Below are positions 59,602-64,000 of a DNA stretch of 64,000 nt, one piece after another (within the stretch, counting starts at the first letter, position 1; every line of letters begins with the position of its first letter). The notes beneath the pieces were generated by a model. The model worked only from the letters and a program-made list of their open reading frames with translations, made no database searches and was not told where the DNA came from. The translations under genes were made by a program, and so were the position numbers. This DNA is from Bacteroides reticulotermitis JCM 10512 (GTDB lineage Bacteria > Bacteroidota > Bacteroidia > Bacteroidales > Bacteroidaceae), in NCBI RefSeq assembly GCF_000517545.1, contig NZ_BAIV01000008.1, positions 112,199-176,198 on the forward strand. Reading direction: 5' to 3'.

Positions 59602-60330
59602 ATGGAAGAAGAGAAATTTAAAGTAATCATTGTAGAAGATGTGAAGCTGGAGCTGAAAGGGACGGAGGAGATCTTCCGCCATGAGATTCCAAACGCGGAG
59701 GTCATCGGTACGGCCATGACCGAGAATGAGTTCTGGCCATTGATGGAGCAAGAGGTTCCCGATCTGGTGCTTCTGGACTTGGGCTTGGGCGGATCGACAA
59801 CGATTGGCGTGGATATCTGCCGCAATATCTTCAAGCGTTACAAAGGGGTACGGGTGCTGATCTTTACCGGAGAAATCCTTAACGAGAAGTTATGGGTGGA
59901 TGTGCTCAATGCCGGAGCCGACGGAATCATCCTGAAGACGGGTGAGCTGCTGACCAAAACGGATGTACAGGCTGTGATGGACGGTAAGCGGTTGGTATTC
60001 AACTATCCGATTCTGGAAAAGATCGTCGATCGGTTTAAGAAATCGGTGGTGAATGATGCCAAACGACAGGAGGCGGTGATCAATTATGATATTGATGAGT
60101 ATGACGAGCGTTTCCTTCGCCACCTGGCTTTGGGTTATACCAAGGACATGATTGCGGGTCTGAAAGGGATGCCGTTCGGGGTTAAATCGCTCGAAAAACG
60201 GCAGAACGATCTCATAGGCAGACTCTTCCCGAACGGGGAACGGGTGGGGGTAAACGCTACTCGCCTGGCGGTACGTGCGTTGGAACTTCGTATTCTCGAC
60301 CTGGACAACCTGGAGGCTGATGAAGAATAA
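59602..60330 (+). CDS. Response regulator with LuxR-like C-terminal domain
   Basis: A 242-residue regulator. Receiver domain (1-125): acidic pair Glu12-Asp13, phosphorylation site Asp59 in DLVLLDLGLGG, and the conserved lysine in IILKTGE. The C-terminal part (about 165-235; DEYDERFLRHLALGYTKDMI, VKSLEKRQNDLIGRLF) is a divergent helix-turn-helix of the LuxR kind. Starts 36 bp after the double kinase gene, so it is the expected partner. Its target may include the AbgT gene with which it overlaps by 11 bp. Confidence 0.88.
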   Translation: MEEEKFKVIIVEDVKLELKGTEEIFRHEIPNAEVIGTAMTENEFWPLMEQEVPDLVLLDLGLGGSTTIGVDICRNIFKRYKGVRVLIFTGEILNEKLWVDVLNAGADGIILKTGELLTKTDVQAVMDGKRLVFNYPILEKIVDRFKKSVVNDAKRQEAVINYDIDEYDERFLRHLALGYTKDMIAGLKGMPFGVKSLEKRQNDLIGRLFPNGERVGVNATRLAVRALELRILDLDNLEADEE

Positions 60331-61774
60331 ATGGCTCATGCCGCATCCGGCAACGATGTTTATGCTGCTGACAATGGCGGTGGTCTTTCTCTCGTGGATA
60401 TTCGATATCTACGGGCTAAAGGTTACGCTGCCACAGACAGGGGAGGACATTCGTGTGCAAAGTCTGTTGAGTCCGGAGGGAATCCGGTGGTGGCTGCGTA
60501 ATGCCATCAAGAATTTCACGGGTTTTGCTCCGCTGGGGATGGTTATTGTAGCTATGTTCGGCTTGGGGGTTGCGCAACACTCGGGTTTTATCGATGTGTG
60601 TATTCGCATCGGAGTGGGCAACCGACAAGAGAAAAAGAAAATTATTTTACTGGTAATCATACTCGGTCTGTTGTCGAATGTGATTGGCGATGGTGGTTAT
60701 ATCATTCTGCTTCCCATAGCGGCCATGCTCTTCCAGTGGGTGGGGCTGAATCCGTTGGCGGGTATTGTGACGGCGTATGTTTCGGTTGCCTGTGGGTACA
60801 GTGCCAACGTGATACTGAGTACGGTAGACCCGCTGTTGGCGCATACCACGCAGGAGGCGGCGTTGACGTTGCCGAGTTATCAGGGAAATACGGAACCGCT
60901 GTGTAACTACTTCTTTATGAGTGCTTCCACGGTGGTGGTAGCCGCTGTTATATACTGGGTAACCATGCGGTATCTGCTTCCTACCATGGGAAAATATGAA
61001 GGGGATATCAAAGTGGAAGCATACCGTCCGTTATCGCGTAAGGAGCGGAGGGCGTTGGTTATCTCAATCATTGTGGCCTGTGCGTATGTTGCCTTGATTC
61101 TGTGGCTGACTTTTTCTTCCTACGGCATACTGCGTGGCGTAAACGGTGGTTTGATGCACTCGCCTTTTATTGCGGGAATTTTATTCCTTCTCTCTTTGGG
61201 AGCGGGAATCACGGGTATGGCTTACGGATTTAGCTCGGGACGTTACCGCACCGATAATGATGTGATCGAAGGGCTTGCGCAACCAATGAAACTGCTTGGT
61301 GTGTATTTTGTGATCGCTTTCTTTGCCGCGCAAATGTTTGCCTGCTTTGAATATTCGCATCTCGACAAGTGTTTGGCTATCATGGGGGCGGAATTGCTCT
61401 CTTCTTTCGAGCCTAGCCCGCTCATGGCGTTGGTATTGTTTATCTTGTTTACAGCAACTATCGACTTAATCATCGTTTCGGCAACGGCGAAGTGGTCTTT
61501 CATGGCTTTCATCTTTGTGCCGATGTTTATCCAGATGGGGGTATCTCCGGATGTGACTCAATGTGCTTTCCGAATTGGCGATAGCGCAAGTAATGCGATT
61601 ACGCCTTTCTTATTCTATATGCCTTTGGTGCTGACGTATATGCGGCAGTATGACCGACAGCTTACGTATGCTTCGTTGTTGAAGTACACGTGGCGTTATT
61701 CGCTCAGCATTCTGGCAGCATGGACGCTATTCTTTGTCGTTTGGTATCTGTTGAAGTTACCGATGGGGATGTAA
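60320..61774 (+). CDS. AbgT family transporter
   Basis: A 484-residue membrane protein with about 13 helices. Key segments of the AbgT family are present: GLGVAQHSGFIDVCIRIGVG, NVIGDGGYIILLPIAAMLFQ and the second-half repeat ATAKWSFMAFIFVPMF with RIGDSASNAITPFLFYMPLV. Characterised members take up p-aminobenzoyl-glutamate or export sulfonamides using an ion gradient. The start is the ATG at 60320 inside the end of the regulator gene; the 15 codons open upstream are regulator sequence in another frame. Coupling to the two-component system suggests its expression or partner substrate is what the kinase responds to. Confidence 0.9.
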   Translation: MKNKWLMPHPATMFMLLTMAVVFLSWIFDIYGLKVTLPQTGEDIRVQSLLSPEGIRWWLRNAIKNFTGFAPLGMVIVAMFGLGVAQHSGFIDVCIRIGVGNRQEKKKIILLVIILGLLSNVIGDGGYIILLPIAAMLFQWVGLNPLAGIVTAYVSVACGYSANVILSTVDPLLAHTTQEAALTLPSYQGNTEPLCNYFFMSASTVVVAAVIYWVTMRYLLPTMGKYEGDIKVEAYRPLSRKERRALVISIIVACAYVALILWLTFSSYGILRGVNGGLMHSPFIAGILFLLSLGAGITGMAYGFSSGRYRTDNDVIEGLAQPMKLLGVYFVIAFFAAQMFACFEYSHLDKCLAIMGAELLSSFEPSPLMALVLFILFTATIDLIIVSATAKWSFMAFIFVPMFIQMGVSPDVTQCAFRIGDSASNAITPFLFYMPLVLTYMRQYDRQLTYASLLKYTWRYSLSILAAWTLFFVVWYLLKLPMGM

Positions 61775-62043
61775 TTTGAAATATGGTTAATATATAACTC
61801 ATTGTCGTAAAAAGACGACGAGCCGTATCTTGAATAGATTCGAGGTATTGCTCGATCATTTTCCTCGCTTCACCTTGCCGGCCACGAGGGAGCAACCTTC
61901 GGGAAGGTGTACAGGACAGCGACTCAAATGCGATCGAAACTCGAATCTGAGCGACAGGGTGTCTGATTCAAGCGAATCGGACTAAATAAGTTTTAGTTAA
62001 TGGTAAATGGTAGGACTGTTAATAGCGCTAACGGGATAGGATG
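61775..62043. other. Intergenic stretch, nothing recognised
   Basis: About 270 bp between AbgT and tRNA-Val, with several GATTCGA/TCGAATC-type short inverted repeats (about 61910-61985) but no gene or clear terminator. Confidence 0.4.
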
Positions 62044-62118
62044 TGAACTGTGCCGGACTCGAACCGGCGACCCCCGCCCTGTCAAGGCGATGCTCTAAAC
62101 CAACTGAGCTAACAATTC
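62044..62118 (-). tRNA. tRNA-Val (anticodon GAC)
   Basis: A 75-nt cloverleaf: acceptor stem GAATTGT/ACAGTTC (one T-G pair), D-arm GCTC...GAGC, anticodon stem TCGCC/GGCGG with loop TTGACAG (anticodon GAC, valine), a short 5-nt variable loop and T-arm GCCGG-TTCGAGT-CCGGC, discriminator A. CCA is not encoded. Confidence 0.93.
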
Positions 62119-62173
62119 GGAAGTGCAAACATACGGAAATTCTGTGATACTCGCTATCTTTTGAGTAAAAAAG

Positions 62174-62506
62174 CTATGTCCGCGGCGAATAATAGATGAT
62201 GCAAACGCCTAATATAGCTATCAAAGCACCAATTATATCATATTTCGTTGGCGTATATTTGTCGAAGATAAATGCCCATACGAGAGAGAGGGCGATGAAG
62301 AAGCCTCCGTATGTTGCATATACTTTCGCAAAGTTGGCGGTTTGTAGCGTTGCCACAAGGCCGTATAGGACGAGTACGCCACCTCCCAATAGGCCATACC
62401 ACAGAGGTTTTCCTCCTTTAACAGATAGCCAAACCAGGTATCCGCCGCCTATTTCGCAAATCCCGGCGAGGATAAATATTAGGATGGTTTTTACAATAGA
62501 GATCAT
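62174..62506 (-). CDS. YnfA family membrane protein
   Basis: A 110-residue protein with four membrane helices, of the YnfA/UPF0060 family related to small multidrug transporters. Signature segments: GICEIGGGYLVWLSVKGGKP and YATYGGFFIALSLVWAFIFD. Function in the family is not settled; some members have been linked to drug or metal export. A TATATTTG box at 62530-62537 is the likely -7 element. Confidence 0.88.
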   Translation of the reverse strand: MISIVKTILIFILAGICEIGGGYLVWLSVKGGKPLWYGLLGGGVLVLYGLVATLQTANFAKVYATYGGFFIALSLVWAFIFDKYTPTKYDIIGALIAILGVCIIYYSPRT

Positions 62507-62753
62507 CTTAATTCTTTATTAGTGGGCTGCAAATATAGGTAAAAAGACGATTAACAAGGGTGGTAGTAAGAAGAAAATAACCTCGAATTTCCAGTTTTTT
62601 GCAGTAAAAAAGATGCAGTAAACCGGGCTGGCTACTGCCATGGAAGTCTGAGAGAACAATAGATCTGATGGTGTAGATATGTAAGGAGAGAAATGCGAAA
62701 CAATAAAACGGTTCGTTTGTTTTATAGAAATATCAATTAAACGATTATATCGC

Positions 62754-63224
62754 ATGAAGAAACTTATTCTATTTTGTTTGCTAGCAGGGGCTTTAGCTGC
62801 TTGTAAACCAGGCCCTAAAAGTTCGGAGAACGCACAGGAATCTACTCCTGCTGCACAAGGTTCAACCATTGAAGCGGATACGCATAATGCCCGTAACTCA
62901 CTCGATTACTATGGGGTGTATGAGGGGGTTACGCCTTGTGCCGACTGTGAAGGCATCAAAGTGACTGTATATCTGAAAAAAGATGAGACTTATACCCTTA
63001 AAAACGTTTACCTCAAGGGTGGTAAGGAATTGAACCCGAGTGAGTATTCCGGGAAATTTACCTGGGATGATAAAGGCTCGGTTGTTACGTTGGAAGGGGT
63101 GAAAGACGCGCCTTCGCACTTCTTTGTAGCCGAGGGGTATCTGATCATTGTTGACGCTGAGGGCAAGCAAATTGATTCTAGCTTAGCGGAGCATTACAAA
63201 CTGAAGCAGACTGGAGTTTATTAA
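62754..63224 (+). CDS. NlpE-like lipoprotein
   Basis: A 156-residue lipoprotein (LLAGALAACKPG; lipobox LAAC). The domain from about residue 50 has the YYGVYEGVTPCADCEGIKVT motif of the NlpE N-terminal domain, including its CxxC pair. In E. coli NlpE signals surface contact and lipoprotein stress through Cpx; Bacteroidetes members have only this domain, and a copper or stress role is possible but unproven. A hairpin follows at 63237. Confidence 0.85.
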   Translation: MKKLILFCLLAGALAACKPGPKSSENAQESTPAAQGSTIEADTHNARNSLDYYGVYEGVTPCADCEGIKVTVYLKKDETYTLKNVYLKGGKELNPSEYSGKFTWDDKGSVVTLEGVKDAPSHFFVAEGYLIIVDAEGKQIDSSLAEHYKLKQTGVY

Positions 63225-63236
63225 CTCAAATTGAAT

Positions 63237-63274
63237 GGGGGAGAGATCGACTCTTTCAGGCTGATTTCTCCCCT
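63237..63274 (+). terminator. Hairpin after the NlpE-like gene
   Basis: GGGGAGAGATC pairs with GATTTCTCCCC around a loop of about 15 nt. No strong T-run follows (CTAATAGTTTA), so a weak terminator. Confidence 0.5.
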
Positions 63275-63518
63275 AATAGTTTAGCGGTATAAAACGGTAA
63301 TTTCGGTGCAAGAATATAGCTTTTTCCATCGGTAATGGTTTCTGATAACGGATCAAAAACGATTGATAAAAACACTGAACACTCCGTGTCGATTAAGAGA
63401 AATCGTTGACTGTCTCCGCAGTAGACATAAAAAACGTTAAAAGATAATATCTGTTGCTATTTCGTACTCGAGAAAATAATATCTTTGATCAGTATAATTA
63501 CTTGTATCTCTTAATAAT

Positions 63519-63698
63519 ATGTATATGAAAAGTATAATCTACATCTTGGTCGCAGTGCTGATTGTTATAAACATTGTCTTTATGTTTATCGATTACAAAG
63601 TTACATTTATACTGAATTTAGTCATACTGTGTTTGGTTGTTGCACAAGTCAGATTCTCTAAACCTCGCACTTCTTCGGGCGATAAGCTACCTGAATAG
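63519..63698 (+). CDS. Small membrane protein, unknown
   Basis: A 59-residue ORF: MYMKSIIYILVAVLIVINIV then FMFIDYK, a second hydrophobic segment (TFILNLVILCLVVAQV) and a polar tail (RFSKPRTSSGDKLPE). Two hydrophobic helices and a normal codon pattern speak for a real small membrane protein. No family recognised. The start could be the ATG two codons later. The stretches either side (63275-63518 and 63699-63974) hold no other gene. Confidence 0.55.
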   Translation: MYMKSIIYILVAVLIVINIVFMFIDYKVTFILNLVILCLVVAQVRFSKPRTSSGDKLPE

Positions 63699-63974
63699 CC
63701 TTTACGGAACCTTGAAATAGCCAAGGAATGTAGTTACACATCTACTTCCACATTCCTTTTCGAACCACTTCGAGCAACTTTTCGTGGGGTAACTGTGTAT
63801 TTATTCCTCATAATCTGTGTAATATCCACAGTCGTTCCACACAATAAACTCCTTAAATAAAAACGTAACACACTTATAATTAGTTATTTATATTATCTTG
63901 CCTCACTCTGGCATAATCCTTGTTTTATGTGTACTAGAAATTGTTTCTAAGTATTCATCTAAAAAATAAAGATT

Positions 63975-64000
63975 ATGAAAACTCTATTTGTAGCATTAGT
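63975..64000 (+). CDS. Start of a gene cut by the window end
   Basis: ATG at 63975 begins MKTLFVALV, the start of a signal peptide, preceded by a purine-rich AAATAAAGATT. Only nine codons are visible; the product cannot be identified. Confidence 0.4.

Noticed and set aside
61704..61895. Minus-strand frame of 63 codons past the AbgT gene
   Set aside because: Half overlaps the AbgT gene in antisense and has no recognisable start signal or family.
62044..62118. tRNA-Asp (the plus strand shows GTC in the loop)
   Set aside because: The gene is on the minus strand, where the loop reads TTGACAG and the anticodon is GAC, that is valine.

Overview
The window looks like chromosomal DNA from a Bacteroidales bacterium, most likely Bacteroides or a close relative. 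Reasons: promoters of the TTTG / TAnnTTTG type recur; the ATP synthase operon has the order atpD-C-(small membrane protein)-B-E-F-H-A-G with a signal-peptide-bearing AtpB; many genes belong to families typical of the group (SusC-like TonB receptor with DUF4876 and DUF6850 partners, DUF4301, DUF4857, DUF5112/DUF5113-type kinases, PorT-like barrel). These family names are recognised from memory, not searched.

Layout. 0-3.3 kb: hybrid-cluster protein (hcp, partial) and an HcpR-type Crp/Fnr regulator, with a perfect operator palindrome in front of hcp, then an outer-membrane protein and a lipoprotein phosphoesterase. 3.4-7.6 kb: MATE exporter, HAD phosphatase, panB and an MFS transporter. 7.6-8.2 kb: non-coding DNA with an array of palindromes spaced 21-22 bp and a 330-bp element with 15-bp terminal inverted repeats. 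8.2-14.1 kb: RelA-type (p)ppGpp synthetase, DUF4301, chloramphenicol acetyltransferase-like protein, PagL-like lipid A deacylase. 14.1-15.6 kb: decayed DNA with a DUF3987 relic and a 23-bp repeat array. 15.6-24.5 kb: purT and the whole F1Fo ATP synthase operon. 24.6-29.5 kb: two NAD-dependent sugar epimerase/reductase-like genes, a candidate small RNA, fhs. 29.7-40.7 kb: an AT-rich lipoprotein gene, then an eight-gene cluster (TonB receptor, DUF4876 lipoprotein, DUF6850 barrel, Cys/His lipoprotein, PepSY membrane protein, two-gene ABC transporter, DUF4857) that I infer to be a metal or metal-chelate acquisition and homeostasis system. 41-46.4 kb: glyA, an AAA ATPase with the remnant of a DUF4276 partner, PorT-like barrel, flavin reductase, pyrI, pyrB. 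46.4-47.9 kb: 1.5 kb without a gene, carrying 44-bp degenerate repeats and a second copy of the 21-22-bp palindrome array. 48-54 kb: PBP1A, folK, kdsB, an M16-like protein lacking its zinc motif, a MORN-repeat protein. 54.2-61.8 kb: prs and an operon for a double sensor kinase, its response regulator and an AbgT transporter. 62-64 kb: tRNA-Val, YnfA-like and NlpE-like proteins, a small membrane protein.

A window-wide oddity: fifteen genes, many of them housekeeping (atpD, atpG, panB, relA, kdsB, PBP1A), are broken by a single missing base, sixteen events in all. Every event is the loss of one base from a run of identical bases, usually G or C, and none is an insertion. I read these as sequencing or assembly errors and give full-length coordinates for the genes, noting the break. 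Correcting the one in the sensor kinase region turns two apparent kinases into one predicted protein of about 1434 residues with two periplasmic sensor regions and two kinase modules, because the second half has no start codon of its own. That protein, the palindrome arrays and the terminator-ended small RNA are the parts I would look at first.
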